Source: Burkholderia sp. NRF60-BP8
GTDB taxonomy: Bacteria > Pseudomonadota > Gammaproteobacteria > Burkholderiales > Burkholderiaceae
Length of the DNA stretch: 64,000 nt
Reading direction: 5' to 3'
NCBI RefSeq assembly: GCF_001522585.2
Contig: NZ_CP013372.1
Location: forward strand, 1,054,001-1,118,000
Each line of letters opens with the position of its first letter. The first letter of the stretch is position 1. Below are positions 27,034-36,778 of the stretch, in pieces. Both the position numbers and the translations under genes were made by a program. The notes under the pieces are model-generated. The model made no database searches, was not told the origin of the DNA, and was given only the letters and a program-made list of their open reading frames with translations.

Positions 27034-28449
27034 ATGAAGCCATTCGATGAAATGCTGCAATCCGGCGACATGGTAAGGGCGCCTTACGCGCGCCTGAAGC
27101 AATGGCTCGACACGCAGAATCCCGCGAGCCTCGCCCAGAAAGCCCACGATGCGGAAGGCGTGTTCCGCAAGACGGGCATCACGTTCGCTGTCTACGGCGA
27201 CGCGGAGGCCGCCGAGCGGCTGATTCCGTTCGACATCGTCCCGCGCATCATCTCGGGGGCGGAATGGAGCCGGCTGTCGCTCGGCATCGAGCAACGCGTG
27301 ATGGCGCTGAACGCGTTCCTCGACGACATTTACCACCGCCAGGAAATCGTGCGCGCGGGCATCGTGCCGAAGCACCTGATCGCGCACAACGAGGCGTTCA
27401 TCCCCGAGATGATCGACTTCCGGCCGCCCGGCAACGTTTACACGCACATCATCGGCGTCGACATCGTGCGCACCGGCGAGAACGAGTTCTACGTGCTGGA
27501 AGACAACGCGCGCACGCCGTCCGGCGTGTCGTACATGCTGGAAAACCGCGAGACGATGATGCAGCTCTTCCCCGAGCTGTTCCAGCAGGTGAAGGTGCGC
27601 CCGGTCGAAACCTATCCGCAGATGCTGCGCCAGTCGCTCGCGGCCGTGTGCCCGCCGGGCGGCAACACCGACAATCCGACCGTCGCGGTGCTCACGCCCG
27701 GCATCCACAATTCCGCGTACTACGAACATTCGTTCCTCGCCGACCAGATGGGCGTGCACCTCGTCGAGGGCAGCGACCTGCAGGTGATCGACGGCCGCGT
27801 CGCGATGCGCACGACCGAAGGCTTCCAGCCGATCGACGTGCTGTACCGCCGCGTCGACGACGCGTTCCTCGATCCGCTCACGTTCCGCCCGGATTCGGTG
27901 CTCGGCGTGGCAGGCATCATGGACGTGTACCGCGCGGGCAACATCACGATCGCGAATGCGCCCGGCACCGGCATCGCCGACGACAAGGCGATCTACTCGT
28001 ACATGCCGGAGATCGTCGAGTTCTACACGGGCCGCAAGGCGATGCTGGAGAACGTGCCGACCTGGCGCTGCGGCGAGGCCGACAGCCTCAAGTACGTGCT
28101 CGAGCATCTCGACGAACTGGTCGTGAAGGAGGTGCACGGCTCGGGCGGCTACGGGATGCTCGTCGGGCCGTGCGCATCGAAGGCCGAACTCGAGGCATTC
28201 TCCGCGAAGCTGCGCGCACGTCCCGCGAACTACATCGCGCAACCGACGCTCGCGCTGTCCACGACGCCGATCCTGACCGACGCCGGCCTCGCGCCGCGCC
28301 ACGTCGACCTGCGTCCGTTCGTGCTGGTGTCGGACCGCATCCGCATCACGCCGGGCGGGCTTACGCGCGTCGCGCTGAAGGAAGGATCGCTCGTCGTCAA
28401 CTCGAGCCAGGGCGGCGGCACCAAGGACACCTGGGTGCTGGCCGACTGA
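27034..28449 (+). CDS. Circularly permuted type 2 ATP-grasp protein
   Basis: A 471-residue member of the circularly permuted ATP-grasp family (formerly DUF404/DUF407), predicted carboxylate-amine ligases that form peptide-like bonds with ATP. Recognisable family segments include VLEDNARTPSGVSYMLENR, DVLYRRVDDAFLDPL, GNITIANAPGTGIADDKAIYSYMP, VVKEVHGSGGYGMLVG and, near the end, DLRPFVLVSD. The start at 27034 follows GGAGAAAAGG; an ATG at 27019 would add MEKRS. Next come an alpha-E gene after 64 bases and two transglutaminase-like genes. This gene order is a widespread but functionally uncharacterised set. Confidence 0.92.
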   Translation: MKPFDEMLQSGDMVRAPYARLKQWLDTQNPASLAQKAHDAEGVFRKTGITFAVYGDAEAAERLIPFDIVPRIISGAEWSRLSLGIEQRVMALNAFLDDIYHRQEIVRAGIVPKHLIAHNEAFIPEMIDFRPPGNVYTHIIGVDIVRTGENEFYVLEDNARTPSGVSYMLENRETMMQLFPELFQQVKVRPVETYPQMLRQSLAAVCPPGGNTDNPTVAVLTPGIHNSAYYEHSFLADQMGVHLVEGSDLQVIDGRVAMRTTEGFQPIDVLYRRVDDAFLDPLTFRPDSVLGVAGIMDVYRAGNITIANAPGTGIADDKAIYSYMPEIVEFYTGRKAMLENVPTWRCGEADSLKYVLEHLDELVVKEVHGSGGYGMLVGPCASKAELEAFSAKLRARPANYIAQPTLALSTTPILTDAGLAPRHVDLRPFVLVSDRIRITPGGLTRVALKEGSLVVNSSQGGGTKDTWVLAD

Positions 28450-28513
28450 GCCGGGCACGACCGCGCGCGCCGGAGCCGGCGCGCGAACCGAACGAAGACG
28501 GAGTGGACACGAG

Positions 28514-29455
28514 ATGCTTCTGGGACGTACTGCAAGCGGTCTCTACTGGATGTACCGCTATATCGAGCGCGCGGAGAACATCGCGCGCATCGTCGATGCC
28601 GGGCTGCGGATGGCGCTTACGCGCACGGCCGACGCGCCGGCCGAATGGTCGTCGGTGCTCGTCAGCTCGGGCGCGGACGACGGCTATCGGCAGAAATACG
28701 ACGCGTATGCGGCCGATACCGTGACCGACTATCTGCTGCGCGACCGCGACAATCCGTCGAGCGTGCTGTCGTGCATCGAGGCCGCGCGCTCGAACGCGCG
28801 GATGGTGCGCACGGCGCTGACGCGCGAGGCGTGGGAAAGCGTGAACGGCGCGTGGCTCGCGCTGCGCCGCGCGCTGGCGCAGCCGGTGCCGGAAAGCGAG
28901 CTGCCGGCCGTGCTCGACCAGGTGAAGCGCGAAACCGCGCTGATCCTCGGCAGCTTCTACAGCACGATGCTGCGCAACGAGATCTTCGATTTCGCGCAGA
29001 TCGGCGCATTCGTCGAACGCGCGGACAACACCGCGCGGATCATCGACGTGAAATACCACCTGCTGCTGCCGTCGGTATCGCACGTCGGCACGATCCTCGA
29101 CAACTACCAATGGGAGACGATCCTGCGCTGCGTGGCTGCACACCGTTCGTATCGCTGGGTGTACGACGTACAGTACAAGCCGCTCAACATCGCCGACTAC
29201 CTGATTCTGAACGGCCGCATGCCGCGTTCGCTGCGTTATTGCTACGGGCGCGTCGTGTCGAGCCTGAACCTGCTCGCGAAGGATTACGGCGTGACACACC
29301 CGTGTCACGACACGGCCACGAAGATTCTGCAAATGCTGTCCGATACCTCGGTCGAGCGGATCTTCAAGAGCGGCCTGCACGAATTCCTGACCGACTTCAT
29401 CGGCCGCAACAACAGCCTCGGGCTCGAAATCGCCCAGGCTTACAACTTCGACTGA
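28514..29455 (+). CDS. Alpha-E domain protein (DUF403 family)
   Basis: A 313-residue all-helical protein of the alpha-E family. The N-terminus MLLGRTASGLYWMYRYIERAEN is characteristic, as are FVERADNTARIIDVKYHLLLP and the C-terminal FLTDFIGRNNSLGLEIAQAYNFD. Alpha-E proteins always accompany the permuted ATP-grasp ligases and are thought to support that reaction, though no activity is proven. It lies between the ATP-grasp gene and a transglutaminase-like gene that starts 8 bases after its stop. The same domain is fused to an ATP-grasp domain in the gene at 34130. Confidence 0.92.
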   Translation: MLLGRTASGLYWMYRYIERAENIARIVDAGLRMALTRTADAPAEWSSVLVSSGADDGYRQKYDAYAADTVTDYLLRDRDNPSSVLSCIEAARSNARMVRTALTREAWESVNGAWLALRRALAQPVPESELPAVLDQVKRETALILGSFYSTMLRNEIFDFAQIGAFVERADNTARIIDVKYHLLLPSVSHVGTILDNYQWETILRCVAAHRSYRWVYDVQYKPLNIADYLILNGRMPRSLRYCYGRVVSSLNLLAKDYGVTHPCHDTATKILQMLSDTSVERIFKSGLHEFLTDFIGRNNSLGLEIAQAYNFD

Positions 29456-29463
29456 GGCTTGCC

Positions 29464-30447
29464 ATGCGACTCGCCATCCGACACATTTCGCGTTACCAGT
29501 TCGACGATCAGGCCACCCATGCACTGCAACGGTTGCGGCTGCGCCCGCAGTCGGGCCCCGGGCAAACGGTGCGCGCGTGGCAGGTCACGATCGACGGCGT
29601 CGAGCCGACGCTGTCTTACGCCGACGGGCTCGGCAACCGGATCGACCTCGTGCGCCACGATCGCGGCGCGAAGGCCGAGATCGTCGTCGTGGCGGCCGGC
29701 GTCGTCGAGACGCAGGACCGCGCGGGCATACTCGGGAATCCAGAAGGCTATGCGCCGCCGTGGATCTTCGAGCGCGAGACCGCACTCACGAAGGCGGGCG
29801 ACACCGTGCGCGCGCTGACCGACGCGTTGCCGATCGAGCCGCGAGGCCTCGACGCATTGCACTGGCTGATGACGGAAGTGCACGGCCGCATCGCGTACGC
29901 GCCGAACCTGGCCGGCGATGCCGCCGTCGATGCGGAAACCGCGCTGCAAAGCGGCGAGGGCACGAGCCGCGACCATGCACACGCGTTCATCGCGGCCGCA
30001 CGTGTGCTGAAGATTCCCGCACGCTATATCTCGGGCTACGTGCTGGCCGACAGCGCGATGCAGCGCATCGCCGATGCGAAACAGCATGCGGGCGACGTCG
30101 AGGACGAGGAAGCGCTGGCGCTGCAGAGCGCCGACGGCATGCAGCAGGCGCTCGGCGCGTCGCATGCCGTTCAGTCGCAATCGCAGGGGCAGTCGCAGGC
30201 GGCGCTCGGCACGCAGCCGCAAGCCGCGGCGCTGATGCAGCAGCCGGCCGGCCACGCGTGGGCCGAGGCCTATGTCGAAGGGCTCGGCTGGGTCGGCTTC
30301 GACCCGTTCATGAACCGTTGCCCGGACGAACGCTACGTGCGCATCGCGGTCGGCCTCGACCATCGCGACGCGCAGCCGGTGACGGGGCTCGGCGCGACGG
30401 CCGTCGGCGTCGAGATCAGCGTCGTGCAGACGCCGGAACTCGTCTGA
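29464..30447 (+). CDS. Transglutaminase-like protein with Ser in place of the catalytic Cys
   Basis: A 327-residue protein with the bacterial transglutaminase-like N-terminal domain (residues 1-85) and a papain-like core. In the core the nucleophile position, normally Cys in GVCQDxAH, reads GTSRDHAH with Ser168 (codon AGC at 29965-29967). The other two triad members, His264 in GHAWAEAY and Asp280 in VGFDPFMN, are kept. Between them lies an insert of about 55 residues rich in Gln, Ala and Ser (about 205-260) that is absent from its two paralogues. It starts 8 bases after the alpha-E stop. Either it is a non-catalytic or serine-based variant that still binds peptide, or it has decayed; the long intact frame favours the first. 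Confidence 0.85.
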   Translation: MRLAIRHISRYQFDDQATHALQRLRLRPQSGPGQTVRAWQVTIDGVEPTLSYADGLGNRIDLVRHDRGAKAEIVVVAAGVVETQDRAGILGNPEGYAPPWIFERETALTKAGDTVRALTDALPIEPRGLDALHWLMTEVHGRIAYAPNLAGDAAVDAETALQSGEGTSRDHAHAFIAAARVLKIPARYISGYVLADSAMQRIADAKQHAGDVEDEEALALQSADGMQQALGASHAVQSQSQGQSQAALGTQPQAAALMQQPAGHAWAEAYVEGLGWVGFDPFMNRCPDERYVRIAVGLDHRDAQPVTGLGATAVGVEISVVQTPELV

Positions 30448-30540
30448 CCCGGCGCGCGCCTTCGCCGAATCCGCCATGCCGGGCCGCCGCGTCGGAAGCG
30501 ACGCGGCGTGCGCGGCCGGCCCAACCCGACTCGAGCTCCC

Positions 30541-33500
30541 ATGTCCATCCACGTCGCGCTGCATCACACCACCCGCTATCGCTACGACCGGCTCGTCAAC
30601 CTCGGCCCGCAGGTCGTGCGGCTGCGGCCCGCGCCGCATTGCCGGACGCCGATCCTCGCGTATTCGATGACGGTCGAGCCCGCGCAGCACTTCATCAACT
30701 GGCAGCAGGATCCGTTTTCGAACTATCTCGCGCGGCTCGTGTTTCCCGAGCGCACCGAGCACTTCGAGATCACGATCGATCTCGTCGCCGAGATGTCGGT
30801 GTACAACCCGTTCGACTTCTTCCTCGAAGCGAGCGCGGAGCAATATCCGTTCAGCTATGACGACGCGCTGAAGACCGAGCTCGCGCCGTATCTCGCATGC
30901 GATCCGCAGACGAGCGCCGCGCCGCTGTTTCGCGCGTATCTCGACGGCGTGGACCGCACGCCGGCCGGCACCGTGAACTTCCTCGTCGCGCTGAACCAGC
31001 GGCTTCAGCGCGACATCGGCTATCTCGTGCGGATGGAGCCGGGCGTGCAGACGCCCGCGCAGACGCTCGAACTCGCGTCCGGCTCGTGCCGCGACAGCGC
31101 GTGGCTGCTCGTGCAGCTGTGCCGCCATCTCGGCATCGCCGCGCGCTTCGTCTCGGGTTACCTGATTCAGCTCACCCCCGACGTGAAATCGCTCGACGGC
31201 CCGAGCGGCACGTCGGTCGATTTCACCGACCTGCACGCGTGGTGCGAGGTCTACCTGCCGGGCGCCGGCTGGATCGGCTTCGATCCGACGTCGGGCCTGC
31301 TCGCCGGCGAAGGGCATATTCCGCTCGCGTGCACGCCGCAGCCGACGAGCGCCGCGCCGGTGGAAGGGCTGATCGACGAGTGCGAAGTGTCGTTCGAGCA
31401 CGAGATGAGCGTGACGCGCGTGTACGAGTCGCCGCGCGTGACGAAGCCGTATACGGAGTCGCAGTGGGATGCCGTGCTGGCGCTCGGCACGCAGGTCGAC
31501 GGCGCGCTGGCCGCCGGCGACGTGCGGCTCACGCAGGGCGGCGAGCCGACCTTCGTGTCGATCGACGATCGCGACGGTGCCGAGTGGAACACCGATGCGC
31601 TCGGTCCGACCAAGCGCGGCTACGCGACCGAACTCGTGCAGCGGCTGCGCGCCGAATACGGCGACGGCGGTTTTCTGCATTTCGGGCAGGGCAAGTGGTA
31701 CCCGGGCGAGCAACTGCCGCGCTGGGCGCTGTCGATCTTCTGGCGCGCGGACGGCCAGCCCGTGTGGCACGATCCGTCGCTGTTCGCCGACGAGCGCGAG
31801 CCGTCCGCGTATACCACCGACGACGCGAAGCGTTTCATCGACGCGCTCGCCGCGCGGCTGAACCTGACCGGCGAATTCATCCGGCCCGGCTACGAGGACG
31901 TCTGGTACTACCTGTGGCGCGAGCGTCGGTTGCCCGTCAACGTCGATCCGTTCGACGCGCGCCTCGACGACGAGCTCGAACGTGCGCGGCTGCGCAAGGT
32001 GTTCGAGCAGCAGCTCGACAGTGTGGTCGGCTACGTGCTGCCGATCAAGCGCATGGACGATTCGTCGGGCGGCGATCGGCCGGGCCTCGACGGGCCGCGC
32101 TGGCAGACGGGCCCGTGGTTTTTCCGCGACGAGCGGATGTATCTGGTGCCCGGCGATTCGCCGATGGGCTATCGGCTGCCGCTCGATTCGCTGCCGTGGA
32201 CGGCCCGCGCCGACTATCCGTACCTCGTCGAACGCGATCCGTTCGCGCCGCGCGATGCATTGCCGGACGCGGCCGCCATTCGCGCCCGCTACGCGGGCCC
32301 GGCCGACGCGCCGCGCTATCTGGCCGGCTTGCATCGCGAAGCGTCCGCGCCGACCGTGATGCAGTGGCGTGCCGACGGCGCGGCCGGGAGCGAGCGGCCG
32401 GGCGCCGTCGACCCGCATCGTCGGCCCGAGCGCTTCGAATCGGCCGCGTGGATCACGCGCACCGCGCTGTGCGTCGAAGTGCGCAACGGCATCCTGTACC
32501 TGTTCATGCCGCCGCTCGCCGCGCTCGAGGATTATCTCGACCTGCTCGGCGCGATCGAGTCGACCGCGCACGCACTCGGCGTGAAGCTCGTGCTCGAAGG
32601 CTATCCGCCGCCGCGCGACGCGCGACTGAAGCTGCTGCAGGTGACGCCCGATCCCGGCGTGATCGAGGTGAACATCCATCCGGCCGCGAGCTTCGACGAA
32701 CTCGTCGACCAGACCGAATTCCTGTACGACGCTGCGTGGCAATCGCGGCTGTGCAGCGAGAAATTCATGGTCGACGGGCGGCACGTCGGCACCGGCGGCG
32801 GCAACCACTTCGTGCTCGGCGGCGCGACGCCGGCCGACAGCCCGTTCCTGCGCCGCCCGGACCTGCTCGCGAGCCTGATCGCGTACTGGCACAACCATCC
32901 GTCGCTGTCGTACCTGTTCTCGGGGCTGTTCATCGGGCCGACGAGCCAGGCGCCGCGTGTCGACGAGGCGCGCAACGACCAGCTCTACGAGCTCGACATC
33001 GCGTTCGCGGAGATCCAGCGCAACAAGCTGCTGTTCGGACAGGACATGCCGCCGTGGCTCGTCGACCGCGTGCTGCGCAACCTGCTGATCGACGTGACCG
33101 GCAACACGCACCGCAGCGAGTTCTGCATCGACAAGCTGTATTCGCCCGATTCGTCGACCGGCCGGCTCGGCCTGCTCGAACTGCGCGCGTTCGAGATGCC
33201 GCCGCATGCGCGGATGAGCATCGTGCAGCAACTGCTGCTGCGCGCGCTGGTCGCGCGCTTCTGGACCGCGCCGTACACGACGCCCCTCACGCGCTGGGGC
33301 ACCGCGCTGCACGATCGCTTCATGCTGCCCGCGTTCCTGAAGATGGATTTCGACGACGTGCTCGCCGAATTGCGCGACGCCGGTTTCGCGTTCGATTCCG
33401 CGTGGTTCGCGCCGCATTTCGAATTCCGTTTTCCGTTGTTCGGGCAGATCGCGGTGAACGGGATGCAGCTGTCGCTGCGCGGTGCGCTGGAACCGTGGCA

Positions 33501-33969
33501 CGTGATGGGCGAGGAGGGCGCAATCGGCGGCACGGTGCGCTACGTCGATTCGTCGGTCGAACGGCTCGAAGTGCGCGTGACGGGGCTGAACGACAACCGG
33601 CACGTCGTGACCGTCAACGGCCGCGCGCTGCCGCTGCAGCCGACCGGCACCGTCGGCGAATACGTCGCGGGCGTGCGCTACAAGGCGTGGTCGCCGCCGT
33701 CGGCGCTGCATCCGACCATCGGCGTGCATGCGCCGCTCACGTTCGACGTCGTCGATACGTGGCTGCAACGCTCGCTCGGCGGCTGCCGATATCACGTCGC
33801 GCATCCGGGCGGGCGCAATTACGCGACGTTCCCCGTCAATGCGTACGAAGCCGAAAGCCGCCGGCTCGCGCGCTTCGTCGAGATCGGGCACACGCCGGGG
33901 CGGATGGATGTCGCGGCCGCCGCGCCGAGCCGTGAATTCCCGTTCACGCTCGACTTGCGGCGGCCGTGA
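30541..33969 (+). CDS. Large transglutaminase-like protein with DUF2126 region
   Basis: A 1142-residue protein. Residues 1-85 are the bacterial transglutaminase N-terminal domain. The papain-like core has an intact triad: Cys183 in GSCRDSAW, His232 in LHAWCEVY and Asp248 in IGFDPT. The remaining 850 residues correspond to DUF2126, with strings such as LTQGGEPTFVSIDD, GKWYPGEQLPRWAL, LEGYPPPRD, VNIHPAASFDELVD and GTGGGNHFVLGG that recall glutamine-synthetase or amidoligase-like active sites. The ATG at 30541 gives the usual start MSIHVALHHTTRYRYD. Predicted role: cleavage or remodelling of peptide bonds made by the neighbouring ligases. Confidence 0.92.
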   Translation: MSIHVALHHTTRYRYDRLVNLGPQVVRLRPAPHCRTPILAYSMTVEPAQHFINWQQDPFSNYLARLVFPERTEHFEITIDLVAEMSVYNPFDFFLEASAEQYPFSYDDALKTELAPYLACDPQTSAAPLFRAYLDGVDRTPAGTVNFLVALNQRLQRDIGYLVRMEPGVQTPAQTLELASGSCRDSAWLLVQLCRHLGIAARFVSGYLIQLTPDVKSLDGPSGTSVDFTDLHAWCEVYLPGAGWIGFDPTSGLLAGEGHIPLACTPQPTSAAPVEGLIDECEVSFEHEMSVTRVYESPRVTKPYTESQWDAVLALGTQVDGALAAGDVRLTQGGEPTFVSIDDRDGAEWNTDALGPTKRGYATELVQRLRAEYGDGGFLHFGQGKWYPGEQLPRWALSIFWRADGQPVWHDPSLFADEREPSAYTTDDAKRFIDALAARLNLTGEFIRPGYEDVWYYLWRERRLPVNVDPFDARLDDELERARLRKVFEQQLDSVVGYVLPIKRMDDSSGGDRPGLDGPRWQTGPWFFRDERMYLVPGDSPMGYRLPLDSLPWTARADYPYLVERDPFAPRDALPDAAAIRARYAGPADAPRYLAGLHREASAPTVMQWRADGAAGSERPGAVDPHRRPERFESAAWITRTALCVEVRNGILYLFMPPLAALEDYLDLLGAIESTAHALGVKLVLEGYPPPRDARLKLLQVTPDPGVIEVNIHPAASFDELVDQTEFLYDAAWQSRLCSEKFMVDGRHVGTGGGNHFVLGGATPADSPFLRRPDLLASLIAYWHNHPSLSYLFSGLFIGPTSQAPRVDEARNDQLYELDIAFAEIQRNKLLFGQDMPPWLVDRVLRNLLIDVTGNTHRSEFCIDKLYSPDSSTGRLGLLELRAFEMPPHARMSIVQQLLLRALVARFWTAPYTTPLTRWGTALHDRFMLPAFLKMDFDDVLAELRDAGFAFDSAWFAPHFEFRFPLFGQIAVNGMQLSLRGALEPWHVMGEEGAIGGTVRYVDSSVERLEVRVTGLNDNRHVVTVNGRALPLQPTGTVGEYVAGVRYKAWSPPSALHPTIGVHAPLTFDVVDTWLQRSLGGCRYHVAHPGGRNYATFPVNAYEAESRRLARFVEIGHTPGRMDVAAAAPSREFPFTLDLRRP

Positions 33970-34129
33970 TCGATCGATGACAGGGTGGACGACGATGCGG
34001 GGTTCGCGACCTCCCGGCGGCCGCGCCGGAATGCTAGGATGCGGGCAGATTGCGGCCGTGCGCCGCGGTAGCTTGCCGCCGGTGCGGCGGCGCGCATGTG
34101 CGGTTGCACCCTGACGACGGAACGACATC

Positions 34130-36778
34130 GTGCCGCCCATTGACCTTGATCATCTCGCCGCTCTCGACGCGATGCCCACGCTTTTCGATTCCGGCGCCCA
34201 GCCGGACGCCGCCGAACTGGCCGCCGCGCTCGCGGCGCCGGCGGCAGCCGGCCGTTACGACGAACTGCGCGGCAGCGCGGCCGGCCTGAACGCGCCCGCG
34301 CTGGCACCCGCGTGGCGCAATTTCTTCACGTCGATCGGCAGCGACGGCGTGGCCGACCTCGACCGCCGCGCCGACGCGCTGCACCGGCGCATGCGCGAGA
34401 ACGGCCTCTTCTACCAGTTGCACGAGCAGCGCGCCGGCGACGGCGCGGTCGGCCCGTGGTCGCTCGACCTGCTGCCGCTGATCGTCACGCCCGAGGACTG
34501 GGTCGCGATCGAGCGCGGCGTGCTGCAGCGCGTGCGGCTGCTCAACGCGACGCTGGCCGACCTGTACGGGCCGCAGACGATCCTGCAGCGCGGGCTGTTG
34601 CCGCCCGCGCTCGTCACCGGCCACCCCGGCTACCTGCGTGCGATGCGCGGTGCGCACGTGCCGGGCGATACGTGGCTGCACGTCGTCGCGTTCGATCTCG
34701 CGCGCGGCCCCGACGGCCAGTGGCGGATCGTCGCGCAGCACACGCAGGGGGCGGCCGGGCTCGGCTACCTGCTGGAGAATCGGCTGATCGTGTCGCGGCT
34801 CTTTCCGCGCGGGTTTCGCGGGCTGCGCGTGCAGCGGCTTGCATCCGCGTACCGTGCGCTGCTGCAGAGCATGCAGTCGCTCAGCCCCGCCGCGAAGAAT
34901 TCGCGGATCGTGCTGCTGACGCCGGGGCCGCACAGCGCGACCTATTTCGAGCACGCGTATCTCGCGCGCTATCTCGGCCTCACGCTCGTCGAAGGCGGCG
35001 ACCTGACCGCGCGCGACAACCGTGTGTTCCTGAAGACGCTGAGCGGCCTCGAGCCCGTGCACGGCATCCTGCGACGCGTCGACGACGCGTGGCTCGATCC
35101 GCTCGAACTGCGGCCCGATTCGATGCTCGGCGTGCCGGGGCTGTTGCAGGCCGTGCGCGCGGGCAACGTGCTGCTCGCGAACGCACCGGGCTCGGGCTTC
35201 CTCGAATCGCCGGCGATGCTCGGCTTCATGCCGCGTCTCGCGGAAGGCTTGCTCGGCGAAACGCTGACGTTGCCGGCCGTGCATTCGTGGTGGTGCGGCG
35301 AGGCGGCCGCGTGCGACGATGCGCTGCCGCAGCTCGCGCGCGGCATCGTCAAGGCATCCTATCCACCTGACGTGCAGGAAGGCGGTGCATTCGAACCGGT
35401 GATCGGCGCGCGGCTCACGCAGGCGCAACTGGCGGAATGGCGGGCGCGGATTCTCGCGCGGCCCGAACATTACACGGTGCAGGCGGATCTGCCGCTGTCG
35501 CAGGCGCCGACCTGGCCGCGACCCGATGCGCCCGACGGCAACGGCAGCGCGCGCATCGTGCCGAAGCCGTTGCTGCTGCGCGTCTTCGCGCTCGCCGACG
35601 GCGCGCAGCGCTGGCGGCTGCTGCCGGGCGGGCTGTCGCGGGTCGGCACGCGCGACACGCTGTTCAACGCGCCGATGCCGCGCGGCGGCAGCACCGTCGA
35701 TACGTGGGTGATGACCGAGGGCATCGTCGATTCGACGACGCTGCTGCAGACGCACCTCGGCCCGGACGATCTCGTCGAGCGGCCGCGCGCGATCGCGAGC
35801 CGTGCGGCCGAGAACCTGTTCTGGCTCGGCCGCTACACCGAGCGCGCGACCAACCTGATGCGCCTGGCGCGTGCCGCGCTCGAGCGGCTGCGCGGCGAAG
35901 ACGACGTCGACAGTCCCGCGCATCTGGAGCTGATCGATACGTTGTGCCGCGATACGGGACTGATCGCGGCCGACGCGCCGCAGGCCGTCGATGCGCCGCG
36001 CGCGTTCCAGCACGAGCTGGCGACGTCGCTGACGCGCGGCGCCGATCGCACGTCGGGGATCGCGTCGTGCCTGTTCGGCATGCGCGGCGCGGCTGCCGCG
36101 ATCCGCGAGCGGCTGTCGAGCGATCAGTGGCGGCTGATCGACGACGCGACGCAACTGTTCGCGGACAGCGCAGGGCAACCGGAGGCGGAGGAGCAGATCG
36201 GCAACGAGGCGCTGCAGTTGCTGGAACGTCTCGGCCTGCTGCTTGGCGCGATCACCGGCGCGCAGACCGACAACATGACGCGCGACGACGGCTGGCGATT
36301 GCTGTCGATCGGCCGGCAGATCGACCGGCTCGACTTCCTGTGCAGCGTGCTGAAGTTCGCGTTCGACGAAGGCGCCGTGCATCGGCAGGACGGCTTCGAA
36401 CTCGTGCTGGAACTGTTCGACAGCACGATCACGTTCCGTTCGCGGTTCCAGCGCGGCTTCGACGTCGCGCCGCTGCTGTCGCTCGTCGTGCTCGATACCG
36501 ACAACCCGCGCTCGCTCGGCTGGGTCGTGCAGGCACTGCGCGGCCGGCTGACGAAGGTCGAGCGCAGCGAAGGCTATGCGCTGTCCGAGTTGGCCGAGAC
36601 GGTTCCGAACATACCCGCGTGGTCGTTGCACGAGCTGTGCGAGACCGCCGAAGGCGGTCGGCACGACAAGCTGCTCGCCGCGCTCGACACGACGGCGAAA
36701 GCGGTGTGGGAGTTGTCGAACCGGATCGGCGAGCGCTATTTCAGTCACGTGCGCGAGGCGGGCAGGACGCTATGGTGA
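34130..36778 (+). CDS. Fused circularly permuted ATP-grasp and alpha-E protein
   Basis: An 882-residue natural fusion. Residues about 60-510 are a permuted type 2 ATP-grasp domain (LARGPDGQWRIVAQHTQGAAG, GILRRVDDAWLDPLELRPDSMLG, GNVLLANAPGSGFLESPAMLGFMP). Residues about 560-880 are an alpha-E domain (LFWLGRYTERATNLMRLARA ... WELSNRIGERYFSHVR). The two halves correspond in order to the separate genes at 27034 and 28514, so the cluster carries both forms. The start is uncertain: GTG at 34130 gives MPPIDLDHL, and ATG at 34172 is an alternative. Its end overlaps the next transglutaminase gene by 7 bases. Confidence 0.9.
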   Translation: MPPIDLDHLAALDAMPTLFDSGAQPDAAELAAALAAPAAAGRYDELRGSAAGLNAPALAPAWRNFFTSIGSDGVADLDRRADALHRRMRENGLFYQLHEQRAGDGAVGPWSLDLLPLIVTPEDWVAIERGVLQRVRLLNATLADLYGPQTILQRGLLPPALVTGHPGYLRAMRGAHVPGDTWLHVVAFDLARGPDGQWRIVAQHTQGAAGLGYLLENRLIVSRLFPRGFRGLRVQRLASAYRALLQSMQSLSPAAKNSRIVLLTPGPHSATYFEHAYLARYLGLTLVEGGDLTARDNRVFLKTLSGLEPVHGILRRVDDAWLDPLELRPDSMLGVPGLLQAVRAGNVLLANAPGSGFLESPAMLGFMPRLAEGLLGETLTLPAVHSWWCGEAAACDDALPQLARGIVKASYPPDVQEGGAFEPVIGARLTQAQLAEWRARILARPEHYTVQADLPLSQAPTWPRPDAPDGNGSARIVPKPLLLRVFALADGAQRWRLLPGGLSRVGTRDTLFNAPMPRGGSTVDTWVMTEGIVDSTTLLQTHLGPDDLVERPRAIASRAAENLFWLGRYTERATNLMRLARAALERLRGEDDVDSPAHLELIDTLCRDTGLIAADAPQAVDAPRAFQHELATSLTRGADRTSGIASCLFGMRGAAAAIRERLSSDQWRLIDDATQLFADSAGQPEAEEQIGNEALQLLERLGLLLGAITGAQTDNMTRDDGWRLLSIGRQIDRLDFLCSVLKFAFDEGAVHRQDGFELVLELFDSTITFRSRFQRGFDVAPLLSLVVLDTDNPRSLGWVVQALRGRLTKVERSEGYALSELAETVPNIPAWSLHELCETAEGGRHDKLLAALDTTAKAVWELSNRIGERYFSHVREAGRTLW

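Noticed and set aside
29440..34140. A very long open frame (over 1500 codons) on the minus strand
   Set aside because: It is antisense to the alpha-E end and two transglutaminase genes, is extremely rich in Arg, His and Val, and reflects the lack of stops opposite GC-rich coding DNA.
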